Shown: in pieces, positions 1 to 11,293 of the stretch
Layout: the number at the start of each line of letters is the position of its first letter
Numbering within the stretch: position 1 is the first letter of the stretch
NCBI GenBank assembly: GCA_023512835.1
Contig: CM042085.1
Coordinates: 42,780,721-42,844,720, forward strand
DNA from: Taxillus chinensis
Taxonomy: Eukaryota > Streptophyta > Magnoliopsida > Santalales > Loranthaceae
Length of the DNA stretch: 64,000 nucleotides
Reading direction: 5' to 3'
The notes under the pieces: model-generated
Databases searched by the model: none
What the model saw: the letters and a program-made list of their open reading frames with translations, nothing else
Told to the model about the DNA's origin: nothing
Position numbers and translations under genes: made by a program

Positions 1-48
1 GTTTTAGGGCTTCGACCCTACGACCCTTGAGTCTACGAGTCTAGTGAT
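1..48. other. Unassigned left flank
   Basis: Short stretch before the first LTR. Nothing recognisable. The last five bases (GTGAT) do not match the five bases after the matching 3' LTR at 18890 (TTTTC), so no target duplication is visible for element A. Confidence 0.4.
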
Positions 49-1343
49 TGTTGGATCAAGCCCAAAATTTGGATAATACTGATTAAGCTTTATGTGATTT
101 GATTTGAGACCTTTGTTGTTTTATCTTAAGTCATTGCAGAAGGAATGACCTTCATCCGGATCTACACTCGTGTGAGCAAAGCTAAGGACGGGATATTTAA
201 TCCTGATCCATGTGAGAATGAGTGTCGTCAAACACTTGGTAAATAACCAAGTCTTTACCTCATACAGAATAAGGATCATTCGTGCGGAGTAAGAACCTAA
301 AAAATACGGACTAAGAAATCCGCACCTAATACTTCAACCGGACTAAAGTACAAAAGACACGGAGTAAGGAATCCGAGTCTTCCATACATGCGGAGTAAGG
401 AAATTAGATGCGGAGTAAGGAAGCTAGATGTGGAGTAAGGAATCCGAACCACTCACTCATGCGGAGTAAGGATGGGCTGATACAGAGTAAGCCATCCGTT
501 CCTTTAACTCATGTGGAGTAAGGAAACTAGTTGCGGAGTAAGGAAGCGCAGATGCGGAGTAAGCACTCCAACCTTCTCTTTCATACGGAGTAAGGAAGTG
601 CTTACTCGGAACAAGGATTCCAGCACCAAATTCACATGGAGTAAGCAATCAGTATTACGGAGTAAGGATCTGAGCTTAATTTAAGCACGGAGTAAGGAAC
701 CTTACACCGGATTCAAGAAGACGCTGCTTCAACTTATCTCTTCGTGATCAAAGTCATCAGCTCGTTGTTTCCCAATGTAAGACAAACTTGTTGAGAACCT
801 AAAGCATCTTACACGTGGATCATCCGGATATGTGGACACAACTTTAACTACACTTGGGAACTTACAAAGACACTCATGCGTTGCAAACCCAAGATCTTGA
901 AGACCACATCCGCAGTAATTAATGCAGAGAGAGTTCCGAGAGACAGTAAATGGGCACAATATCCGGAACAACAAGTTCCGAGGTTGTCTCTTGAGGATGT
1001 CACTATAAATAGCAACACTTGTATATTTAAAAATGTGAACTGAAGTGAAAATATATAGGAGCGTGCATGTACTAAAGCTCATAGAGATCTGAGAGGCTAC
1101 TGTGTGTGTACTTGTAAACAGAGTGTTAAGAGCTGTTAAGTAGGTCTAAAAGCTTTCAAGCTTTAGACTGCTTTCATTTTGTTGTACTTATCATACTGAT
1201 AATAAAACAAAATAGTTTCACTATCTGGTTATCTTCCGCATTATTTTTTATCTCTTAACCAGATAAGTGATGTGCTAAAGAGGTGCCGAAAGAGCTTCGA
1301 TAAGAGCCTATTCACCCCCCCTCTAGGCTATAAGGGACCAACA
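49..1343 (+). repeat. 5' LTR of copia element A
   Basis: The LTR starts TGTTGGATCAAGCC and ends GGGACCAACA, followed at once by the primer-binding site. Its U3 (about 285-705) is packed with near copies of CGGAGTAAGGA. A TATA box (TATAAATA) lies at about 1003-1010. The same LTR recurs at 17555-18889, 35552-36936 and, reversed, in pieces at 35047-37854. Confidence 0.9.
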
Positions 1344-1345
1344 AG

Positions 1346-1357
1346 TGGTATGAGAGC
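1346..1357 (+). other. Primer-binding site, initiator tRNA-Met type
   Basis: TGGTATGAGAGC, one mismatch from the usual TGGTATCAGAGC of plant retroelements primed by initiator tRNA-Met. It lies two bases after the 5' LTR end, which fixes both the LTR boundary and the element's orientation. Confidence 0.8.
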
Positions 1358-1404
1358 GAGTTCTATTTGTTCCAAGTAGAGATCCCACTCTTTCACTCTT
1401 ACCA

Positions 1405-2682
1405 ATGGCCGAAGAAAGCAGCATGCTATTCAACACTCGCCTTAACTCCGGAGGAGCACAAGAGCCCCTTCCAAATCGAAGAAGCAGTGAAAATGTTGAT
1501 CCACCTCAACCTGCTGTTGCCGCTACTTCACAACCACGGAGTTCTGGCGTCACTCTGACAAAGCCACCCAAATTCACACCTGAGCTTTTCTCCCAGTGGA
1601 AAGCTCGCATGGGAATGTTCATGGTCTGCCATGATCATCTCATGTGGCCATGTCTTCCTCAGGAGATACCCACTCCGATGACTATCTGAGAACATGGAGT
1701 TAGAAGACCAAAGACTGATGCCAAACTCACCAACGATGAAAGAGCCTGGCAGTGTGCCAATGAAAAGGCTCTGGCATATGTTACATTGTTTTTGGATTCC
1801 CAAGCTTTCACGGACGTCCAGGGCTGCACGACAGCAAAAGCTGTCTGGGATAAACTGACAATTCTCTATGAGGGAAGTCAGTCCCAAATGTAGAACGTTA
1901 TTTGTACTCTCAGGCAGAACTTTGATAGTTTCAATCACAAACTGGGCGAATCACTCGAGAGCATCTATCGGAGATTCGGCAAGCTCATCCTTGAGCTGAA
2001 AACTGTCAATGAACATTATTCTCAATCTCAGATCAATGACCTGGCCTTGGCTCTGAACCATCTACCTCCACACAAGCTACTGAGTGTCCCTCAGAAACTA
2101 ACCAACCTTTATCCTGTTAGTACATCTAAACCGTTGGATGGTTTTATTTCAGGTGGCACCATAATGTATAATTGTGGAAAAGAGGCTATTACGACTAATC
2201 CCGAAGTAGTAGCACCCATACCTAAAGATGAAGGGAAGGCTGTTGTAGTTAAATCCGAAACTATAGCACCCAGAAAGAAGGGAAAGGCTAAGGATGACGC
2301 ATATAAGGCCAAGAGCGCATCACCCAATCGCAAAGGATTAGGCCATAGGGAACAGTGTAGAAAACCTGTATCCCTTGTTTGTGCTCCGCATCATAGTGTC
2401 TGCTCCATCTATTGAGAAATAGGCCATTATTACAATGAGTGTTGGAGTTCATCTGATGACTGGCTTTGTAATCAAGTTCAAAAAGGGCTGTTTTAGCAAA
2501 TCTAAATCTAAATCTCAAAGGAGTAACTCTCCCAAGAAAAACCAAATAAAAGAAGCAACTGACACTAACAAAGTAAAGTCAACTTGGAAAGCTAAAGTTC
2601 CTAACAAAGCAAAATATGGAACTATTGACACTATTGTTGTTTCTCCTAACCGCCCGAAACAAGTTTGGGCACCCAAAGTGTA
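1405..2682 (+). pseudogene. Gag of copia element A, broken
   Basis: The reading starts MAEESSMLF at 1405, near the beginning of the internal region as expected for Gag. It continues across frameshifts and stops; for example, TAG at about 1891 is followed by sequence still reading as Gag (LGESLESIYRRFGKL). A nucleic-acid-binding zinc knuckle is recognisable at 2401-2442. Its first Cys, His and last Cys are kept (C..., GH, NEC), but the second Cys is Tyr and the next codon is TGA. A Lys/Ser-rich tail follows to 2682. Gag normally packages the element's RNA in cytoplasmic particles; this copy cannot make a full product. Confidence 0.7.
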
Positions 2683-2751
2683 AACTATTGTCTTATAGGA
2701 GCATCTCTGGAATTCATTGCCAGACCACTTGAAATTAAAGATCAATCAAAG

Positions 2752-5215
2752 CAAGTGGATACTCGATAGTGGATGCTCCATACATATAACGGGTGATCAG
2801 TCTCTACTCGTAGAAGTTGCTGACAAATGAGGCCCATCCGTATCATATGGCGACAACAGTAAAGGTAAGACTGTGGGGTATGGCACTTTAACCAACGGCT
2901 GTGTATCAATTACTAAGGTTGCACTAGTCAAAGGTTTGAAGCATAATCTGCTGAGTGTCAGTAATTTATGTGACAAAGGATTTATTTTTTCTTTATGTCC
3001 AATACCGGCACAGTTAGGGAAAACTTATCGGGAGATATTAAGTTATCCAGATTAAGAGATGGGGACATATATTCAGTGGTCTTAAGAAATAATTCTTCTA
3101 ACCCTATATGCTTCCTCACTAAAGCACCAGATGAAGAAAGTTGGTTATGGCACAAGCATGGCGCTCATTTAAATTTTAAAACTTTGTCTAAACTAGTGCC
3201 GCTTGACTTGGTCAATGGTCTTCCCAAACATAAATACTCCAGAGACTCACTCTGTCGAGAATGGCAACTTGGCAAGCAAACCAAGCATAGCTTTAAGACC
3301 AAATTAGTTAATTTAATAACTGCTCCATTGCAACTTCTTCATATGGACCTTTGTGGTCCCATTTCAATTGCTTCTCTTGCTAGTGTGAGATATACCATTG
3401 TGGTTATCGATGACTTCATCAGGTATACATGGGTGTTGTTCCTGAAATCGAAGAATTAAACCTTTGAACATCTTGTAGATCTCTTCAACTGGATAAGTAA
3501 TTCACAAGGATTGAGCATTAAATGCATCAGGAGTGATCATGGTACGGATTTTGACTTTTCTGATATGAGATCAATTTGTTTTGAATAGGGCATTCAGCAT
3601 GACTTCTTTGTGCCCAAGACTCCACAACAAAATGGAGTTGATGAGCGTAAGAATCGCACTTTAGTCGAAGCTGGTAGATCAATGTTTGTAGGGGCAAAGC
3701 TTCCTCTTAGTCTATGGGTTGAAGCTATGTCCACTGCATGCTATGTTCAGAACAGAACTCTTATCAATAAGGTTACCATGAAAACACTCTATGAGATGCG
3801 GAGAGACTGGAAGCCGTCAATTTCTCATTTCAAAGCTTTTGGGCGTACTTGCTACGTGTTAAACAATGGCAAAGAGGCCCGGAGTAAATTTGAGCCAAAA
3901 TTCGATGATGGGATCTTTGTCGGATACTTGTTACACAACAAGGCTTATTGCATCTTCAATAGAAAACATTTAATAGTTGAAGAATCTATCCATGTTGATT
4001 TTGATGAATCTAACCTTGATTGGTCAAGTATAGGATCTTCAAATTCAAATGTGCAGGTTCATACAGACACGATTGATTATTCTCAGCTCCAACATGTTCT
4101 TGCCATTACTCCTGATGAATCACCAAACACCAGAGATGCAAGAAGAAATGTCACTAATGATGCTTCCGAAGATTCGGACTCAGGACTTCCACTCAACTCT
4201 GGACAAATTGATACGGACATCCAAAACACTGGAGAACCTTCGAGTCCATCCGGACCAGTTAATACTGAAAGTCATAGTACCGAAGAACCTCAAAGTACTT
4301 CTGGAACTGTTCATCATACGGATACCACTGGCCCGAAAGAAGCTCAACCAGCCGATGTACAAGATCCACCCGATCTGGCAGAGCTTCAAATCGTTGATTA
4401 CTCACCACCACTTGCGCAGAACTATAGGTGCACTTGAAACCACCCATTAGATCAAGTGATTGGTGATCCTACTATTGGAGTAAGAACAAGGGCAGCCACC
4501 TCCAACTTGTGTCTTTACTCTTGTTTTCTATCACAGATAGAGCCAAAGGTGGTGGATGAAGCCCTTCAAGATTCAAACTGGATAGACACTATGCAAGAAG
4601 AGCTTAATCAGTTCAAGAGGAATAAAGTGTGGACGTTAGTACCAAGGCCTAGGTCACAACAAGTCATTGGAGTTAAATGGGTGTTCCGGAATAAACTAGA
4701 TACTGATGGAATAGTAATCTGGAACAAAGCTTAACTGGTAGCCAAAGGATATCGTCAAGAAGAAGGCATTAACTATGACGAAACTTTTGATCCAGTAACT
4801 AGACTTGAGGCGATCCGAATGTTCCTAGCGTATGCATCCTATGAAAACTTCACAGTTTATCAAATAGACATTAAGAGCGCTTTTCTTAATGAAGATCTTC
4901 AAGAGGAGGTTTATGTTGAACAACCTCTGGGCATCGTTGAACACAAAGCAGAACATATGGTCTATAAACTACAGGAAGCCTTGTACTGATTGAAGCAAGC
5001 TCCAAGAGCCTGGTATGACACACTGTCGGAATTCTTACTCGAACACAACCTCAAAAAAGGGAAGATTGACACTACATTATTTCTACGGAAAGAGAAAGGT
5101 CATTCTCTGATCGTACAAATTTATACAGATGACATCATTTTTGGATCATCTAATCTGAAGCTTTGTGAAGAGTTTACGAAATTGATGACTGGCAAGTTTA
5201 AAATGAATTATTGTA
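2752..5215 (+). pseudogene. Pol of copia element A (protease, integrase, partial RT), broken
   Basis: Copia domain order is visible. The aspartic protease motif LDSGCS is at about 2758. A GAG-pre-integrase segment reads LWHKHGAHLNF near 3147. The integrase core runs about 3330-3800, with HMDLCGP and PQQNGVDERKNRT. A Pro/Ser/Thr-rich linker occupies about 4040-4430. Reverse transcriptase runs about 4540-5210 with DIKSAFLN, KQAPRAWY and YTDDIIFGS, where the usual catalytic pair is DD. Stops interrupt it at about 2827, 3457, 3585, 4435, 4732 and 4987. RT ends abruptly near 5215, where the sequence jumps to the short region before the 3' LTR, so RNase H is deleted. The RT active site is preserved but the frame is not. 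Confidence 0.85.
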
Positions 5216-5297
5216 CTTCATTTTTGTATGGTATCTTTTTGCTTTACTTACCATATCAGATTATAAAGGGTTTTGGCATACCCATATTGGAGGAGAT

Positions 5298-5359
5298 TGT
5301 TGGATCAAGCCCAAAATTTTGATGATCCGGATAAAACCCTATGTAATTTGATTTGAGAC
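5298..5359 (+). repeat. 3' LTR of element A, first piece
   Basis: Starts TGTTGGATCAAGCCC right after a purine-rich tract (TTGGAGGAGAT, 5287-5297) that serves as the plus-strand primer. It breaks off at GAGAC, which is duplicated at 17550-17554 on the far side of the nested Athila-like element. Confidence 0.85.
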
Positions 5360-8300
5360 TGATAACGTGCATTTTATGCCGTTATTCTAGTGTTTATTTA
5401 GGATGTTTAATGTCACGCCCCGGATTTCCAACCCGAGGAAACCGGTACGTGACTCCCCTTGTACCCACACGGAGGGCAAAGAGGTTAGGATGCAAACCCC
5501 AAATTTAACATTTTAAACATCCACAACACATTCAAGAAAATAATGTTCATAAAAGCAATCCACAATCCAAACCAGTCTTTATTACAACAAAATCCTCTTT
5601 CCAATCCATCCCCACTGGGGTTACATCAATTCCCATAAACAAAATAACATAAATGGAAGAGAGTAAAATAAATAAGGTCTTCCACCTTGGTGTATCCACC
5701 TAACGCCTGTAAGTCCCTGGAAAACAAGCAAACACAGTAGGAGGTGTGAGCAACCACAGCTCAATAGGGATCAAGTCTCCCCAACCCTTCCCATGCTCCT
5801 AGCGGCTACATGCATGTGCACAGGTGTAGTGACGTGGCAGTAGTAAGAAAATAAAGCATTTCATATAACGGGCGTAACCTCAGCCCCAACCACACTGGCT
5901 AACAAACCACATCTCAAATAAGTAATTTAACCGCCTCTTCAGGCCACTGATTTAACCGCCTCTCAGGCAAAGTAGTTTAACCGCCTCTTCAGGCCACTGG
6001 TTTAACCGCCTCTTAGGCAAAGTGATTTAACTGTCCCTTCAGGCCAAATAGCACAGTCATGCACACAACATACACCACAGTCACTCAAGCATAAAACCAA
6101 ACACTTGGTGTGCACCCGTTCACAAGTGCACAAACCCAGCCATTCAGGCAATAGAACAAACACCCAAAGATACATACATACACTAAATCATAAGTCCAGT
6201 CACACATACATATTACCAAACACGTAACGGGCATATACACACAGCTATATTCACACGGGCATTTCATCGAACATATAGCATGTAACAACAGAATCACACC
6301 AAAATGCCACTGAAGGCCAACATCCATATAGGAGATCACACCTATATGGATTACATATATATATAACGATATAACCCATAATCTGCCCTAGAACCCTAGG
6401 ACCAGAGGAGGATTTAGGAAGAACAGAACCCCTACCTTGTATGTTCTCCTGCTCCCGCTTCCACGCAAGACTCCGACCACCCACGCAAGACGCTCCGGCA
6501 GCCACCAGAAGCTCTCCTTCCTTCTCTCTTTCTCTCTCTCTCTCTCTCTGCGACGGCTGGTGGAGCAACAAACCCTAAACCTAAAACAGAGGGGCTTCTC
6601 CTCCTTATATAGACAACACAACATCAAAACGACGTAATTTTGATTAAGTGAATCCCAGCATCAAAATGACGTAGTTTTGATGGAACAAGCTATGACCTTC
6701 CCACATCCATACACACCAAAATAGTCACAATTCCAACATGGTCCTTTGGGAAAAGATGATTAGAATGACAAAACCAAGGCAACCATGCAAAAACATGCCT
6801 GCACGCCAATTTGAATGCCAATTCCCCAATTGGCGTGCAGCTCCAAATGCACTCAAACTTCACCCCAAGCCTCCTTGCATCTTGTAGAGGTCTGAGAAGC
6901 AAAAATATGCTTGCACGTGAAATGGGTGAATTCACGTGCAGCTCCAAATGCTCTGAAATTTCTGTGGTAGATAGAGGACCTCATTCTAAGAAACTTTTGT
7001 TCTTGCACGCCAATTGTTTGAGGCCATCTACCCTATCAAAAGTGAGCTCCAAGATCAGCCAAAACAGCTTAAAACCGCCTGTATATGCATAGCATCTTCC
7101 TAGGGCACAAATGTACATTATCACTTGTCACATGCACCTTCCAAAAGTCTCCTCTTGGGCTCATCTCTTACCTCAGACTTGTGCACCAACATCCAAGGTG
7201 TTTGTGGTTAACTCCTTACACACGGGTTACACACGGGTCATTACATTTAAGAGCATGATTAGAGCCTTATTGCTTCATATATCATATGTATTTGCTCTAA
7301 CCCCTAGGAAGATGCTATTTACAAATACATGCGTTTTTAAGCTATTTTGGCAGATTTCGGAGCTCACTTTTGATATAGTATATGGCCTCAAACAATTGGC
7401 GCGTAAGAACAAAAGTTTCTTAGAATGTTGTCCTCTACCTACCACAGAAATTTCAGAGCATTTGGAGCTGCACGTGAATTCACCCATTTCACGTGCAAGC
7501 CTATTTTTGCTTCTCAGGCCTCTACAGGATGCAAGGAAGCTTGGGGAGAAGTTTGAGCTGATTTGGAGGTGCACGTGAATTCACCATATCACGTGCAAAT
7601 TGACGTGCAGAGATATTTTTGGACCGATCCTATCGTTTTTTCATGCTGATCATTTGTTCCTGAAGGCCCATGTCCAAATTGTGGATGGAAGATAGAGATT
7701 TTAAAGTTTGAAGTGTCACTTATCAAAACTACGTCGTTTTGATAGATGGGCTAGGTTACACACCTCAAGGCCCACCCAACCTCTATAAATAGAGGCTCCA
7801 CACCCCATGCTATGTATCCTAGACCCCCCCTACACGTTTTTAGAGAGAGAGAGAGAGGCTTCATGACTTGGAGGCTACTCCTTGACCTAGGAGAGCAGCC
7901 GTCGCAGTCAACCGTCGCGGATTTTGGAGCCTGGATTTGAAGCCTTGTTGTGCGCGTGGATTAGAAGAAGATGTTTAGCTTTACTGCTATGGTTTTGCTT
8001 GTAATCATGCGTGAGTAGTTCTTATAATCTAGGGGAGCAATGTAGCCCCCTTGTTGCTTTGCTGTGTTTATGAATTTTGGGATTGGATGATTGAGTTTTG
8101 CATGTTTTATGAATCTGTTCTTAATTTCTATCTTTGGATGTACACCTTGGTATTCTTAGCCCTAGTCTGGGGCGGATTGAGATTCATAACTTATTTGTAA
8201 TTGGTGTGATCATTACCCTTTCGCAAGTATGATTTATTGGCTTTCCATGTTTGTGTGTTTAGATGACCATTCTGGCATACAAGTTTTAAAAGGACCTCAG

Positions 8301-8697
8301 TGACCATTTGTTGTCCTTGGCTTATGTTTAGCATGTTTTCAATCAGACAACCCTAATACCATGAACCAGTAGAGATAACATAGGGAGGTGAAATTGTGAC
8401 CCTAGATGCCTTAATCCTTGATTCTAAATCCAACGTTTTTAGTTATTTCAATTGCAATTCTGTTTTCAGTAAAGTAATTTTAGAACACAATTTTGTTTGC
8501 TGAGACATTGTTTTAAGCAAGATTAATTTGGTGATTTGAGATAAAGCTAGATAACTTGGTAATCTTTGTGGGATCGACCCCTTTCTTGTCGCTATTCTAT
8601 TTAGCATTAGTTAAGGGAATTAATATTTTGAGAAGGGATTTAAACGACAGTAGCTTAACCCTCACTTGGGTTTCGCTCACGAAATACCCGTTCGTCA
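5360..8697 (+). repeat. LTR1 of element E, interrupted by a solo LTR
   Basis: LTR sequence occupies 5360-5410 and 7251-8697, about 1.5 kb in total. It begins TGATAACGTGCATTTTATGCC and ends CGTTCGTCA. Its U3 contains pairs of G-boxes (CACGTG), an ACGT-centred palindrome at 7722-7743 and a TATA box at 7783-7790 (CTATAAATA). The intervening 5411-7245 is a solo LTR in the opposite orientation. Confidence 0.85.
5411..7245 (-). repeat. Solo LTR of the Tekay-like gypsy family, reversed
   Basis: On the plus strand it starts TGTCACGCCCCGGATTTCC and ends GGGTCATTACA. It is the reverse complement of the LTRs of element J (50411-52268, 57788-59651). Target duplication TTTAA lies at 5406-5410 and 7246-7250. 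No internal sequence remains, as expected from recombination between two LTRs. It keeps the family's five-unit AGGCGGTTAAA minisatellite (about 5925-6050) and the GA-rich tract near 6530. Confidence 0.9.
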
Positions 8698-8700
8698 AAT

Positions 8701-8718
8701 TGGCGCCGTTGCCGGGGA
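8701..8718 (+). other. Primer-binding site, tRNA-Asp type
   Basis: TGGCGCCGTTGCCGGGGA lies three bases after LTR1. It is complementary to a plant tRNA-Asp 3' end as used by Athila-type elements (family knowledge). Confidence 0.8.
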
Positions 8719-9046
8719 TTCAACGGTTAACTAGCTCTTAAAATCAACATTGACTGAAATTGTTTGAATTCTGATCTTGGTGTTTTATTTTGTCTTTTAT
8801 TTTCTGTTATTTTGTGTTCTTTATTTGTTTATTTTGCATTGTTCGGAGTCACTGGGTGTGTTCTTGTTGTTTTACGGAACATACACCAAGTGTTTGAGGA
8901 ATTCCTAGTTGTGCATGCCAAGACAGGAGTTTATACCATTTATTCGGGAACCTGAAAGATTGTTCGGAGCTCGTCGTAGAGCAACTAGGGAAGCAAAGAC
9001 GTGAGGTCAAGAAGCACCGCAAGGCTTAGAGCATTCAGTAGGTGAA

Positions 9047-9383
9047 TTGATGGCAGATTTAAGGCCTGATGGTGGTGCACCGGAAGGAGGGGCCAATTAC
9101 AATGGCCAATATCCAGAAGAAGAGGGTAATAGGTTTATGCCCAGAACCTTCTTAGACTATGCGAGACCGATGATGTCAGACCATTATTCTGGGATTCGGC
9201 AGACAAGAGTCCAAGCAAATAGCTTCGAGCTGAAGCCGGCGTTGATCAACATGGTGAGCAACAACGCGTTTGGAGGAACAGCCGTGGATGATCCACACCA
9301 GCATTTGATGAGGTTCTACCAGATGTGCGACACCATAAAGATCAACAACGTATCGGAGGTGGCAATAAAGCTAAGGCTTTTCC
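9047..9383 (+). pseudogene. Gag N-terminal stump of element E
   Basis: Reads MMADLRPDGGAPEGG and then the Athila/Tat Gag signature: FELKPALINMV, NNAFGG, DDPHQHLMRFYQMCDTIK. About 112 codons remain open before the frame runs into LTR2 at 9384, which replaces the rest of Gag just after KLRLF. A product would lack the rest of the capsid region and the zinc knuckle. Confidence 0.75.
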
Positions 9384-10894
9384 TGATAACGTGCATTTTA
9401 TGCCGTTATTCTAGTGTTTATTTAGGATGTTTAAGAGCATGATTAGAGCCTTATTGCTTCATATACCATATATGTTTGCTCTAACCCCTAGGAAGATGCT
9501 AGTTGCAAATACATACGTTTTTAAGCTGTTTTGGCAGATTTTGGAGCTCACTTTTGACATAGTAGATGGCCTTAAACAATTGGCGTGCAAGAAAAAAAAG
9601 TTTCTTAGAATGATGTCCTCTACCTACCACGGAAATTTCAGAGCATTTGGAGCTGCACGTGAATTCACCTATTTCACGTGCAAGCCTATTTTTGACTCTC
9701 AGGCCTCTACAGGATGCAAGGAAGCTTGGGGAGAAGTTTGAGCTGATTTGGAGGTGCACGTGAATTCACCATATCACGTGCAAATTGACGTGCAAAGATA
9801 TATTTGGACCGATCCTATCGTTTTTCCATGCTGATCATTTGTTTCTGAAGGCCCAAGTCCAAATTGTGGATGGAAGATAGAGATTTTAAAGTTTCGAGTG
9901 TTACTTATCAAAAGTACGTCATTTTGATAGATGGGCTAGGTTACACACCTCAAGGACCATCCAAACTCTATAAATAAGAGCTCCACGCCCTCTGCTATGT
10001 ATCCCTAGACCCCCTACACGTTTTTCGAGAGAGAGAGAGGCTCCACGACTTGGAGGTTGCTCCTTGACCTAGGAGAGTAGCCGACGCAGCCGTCGCAGCA
10101 GCCGTCGCGGATTTTGGAGCTTGGATTTGAAGCTTTGCTGTGCGCGTGGTTAAGAAGAAGATGTTGAGCTTTTCTGCTTTGTGTTTGCTTGTAATCATGC
10201 GTGAGTAGTCTTTTAATCTAGGGGAGCAATGTAGCCCCCTTGTTGCTTTCTTTGTGTTTATGAATATTGGGTTTGGATGATTGAGTTTTGCATGTTTTAT
10301 GAATCTGTTCTTAAATTCTATCTTTGGATGTACACCTTGGTATTCTTAGCCCTAGTCTGGGGCGGATTGAGATTCATAACTTATTTGTAATCGGTGTGAT
10401 CATTATCCTTTTGCAAGTATGATTTATTGGCTTTGCATGTTTGTGTGTTTAGATGACCATTCTGGCATACAACTCTTAAAAGGACCTCAATGACCATTTG
10501 TTGTCCTTGGCTTATGTTTAGCATGTTTTCAATCAGACAACCCTAATACCATGAACCAGTAGAGATAACATAGGAAGGTGAAACTGTGACCCTAGATGCT
10601 TTTAATCCTTGAATCTTAATCCTAAAATCAGTTTACTTTCTTTGTTTATTCAGAAAACCAAATAAAAATTAGATCTTTAGTTTAAAAAAATAAAACTTTT
10701 TGCCAAGACATTTTATTGAACAAGAGTAATTGGGTGTTTTGATTTGAGAACTAGAAAACTAGGCTAATCCCTGTGGGCTCGACCCCTTTCTTGCTGCTAT
10801 TCTTTTAGTGCAAACTTAGGGAATTTATTATCTTGAAGAGAGATTTAACGACATTAGCTAGCTCTTTTAGAGAGGCTAAAAATCTTGTCTGTCA
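9384..10894 (+). repeat. LTR2 of element E (internal extra LTR)
   Basis: Full-length copy of the E LTR in the same orientation, TGATAACGTGC to CTTGTCTGTCA, with TATA box near 9967. It abuts truncated gag on the left and a second primer-binding site on the right. It therefore came from a 5'-type LTR with its leader, by nested insertion or by recombination between element copies. Confidence 0.85.
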
Positions 10895-10897
10895 AAT

Positions 10898-10915
10898 TGG
10901 CACCGTTGCCGGGGA
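10898..10915 (+). other. Second primer-binding site of element E
   Basis: TGGCACCGTTGCCGGGGA, one substitution from the first site at 8701. Both are followed by the same leader (ATTCAACGGTTAACTAG). About 40 bp later a short direct repeat (ATCAACATTGAGTGAAATT, twice) marks the joint to integrase sequence. Confidence 0.75.
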
Positions 10916-10975
10916 TTCAACGGTTAACTAGTTTTTAAAATCAACATTGAGTGAAATTGTTTGAATCAACATTGA

Positions 10976-11293
10976 GTGAAATTGGATGCCTATGATAGTG
11001 CTAAATTTTACAAAGAAAGAACTAAGAAATGGCATGATAGGCAACTCAACAATGAACCTTTAACCTTAGGGCAGAAAGTTCTTCTATTTAACACAAGGTT
11101 GAGGTTATTTCCTGGAAAATTAAGGTCCAAGTGGATGGGACCTTTTGTGATAGTTGATAAGAAGCCATATGGGAGCTTTGAGCTCCAAGTCGTAAATGGC
11201 AAGAAATTTTGGGTGAATGGCAACAGACTGAAACCATACTTTGATTCAACTCAGAGGGAGATAGTTGATTCCCTCTCTTTCACCATTGCATGA
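10976..11293 (+). pseudogene. Integrase C-terminal fragment of element E
   Basis: An open frame of 105 codons starts inside pol and ends at a natural stop. It matches the tail of Athila/Tat integrases: YDSAKFYKERTKKWHD, GQKVLLFNTRLRLFPGKLRSKW, GPFVIVDKKPYGSFEL and NGNRLKPYF. The catalytic core, RT and RNase H upstream are deleted. There is no chromodomain, as expected outside the chromovirus branch. The ATG at 10976 is fortuitous; this is the end of a larger protein. Confidence 0.8.

Noticed and set aside
457..648. Minus-strand ORF with repeated PYSA/LTP words
   Set aside because: It is the reverse reading of the CGGAGTAAGGA array in the LTR U3, and similar ORFs arise in every copy of the array.
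49..1343. Regularly repeated words in the LTR considered as a CRISPR-like array
   Set aside because: Eukaryotic LTR context, irregular spacing and diverged copies.
6811..7092. Recurrent Ser/Cys-rich ORF also seen at 7275-7574, 9499-9759, 16120-16332, 50552-50833 and 57930-58211
   Set aside because: All are the antisense of the shared U3 block. The recurrence reflects LTR homology, not a gene.
8701..8718. tRNA-like matches at this and other primer-binding sites
   Set aside because: Only 12-18 bases complementary to tRNA 3' ends directly after LTRs. They are priming sites, not tRNA genes.
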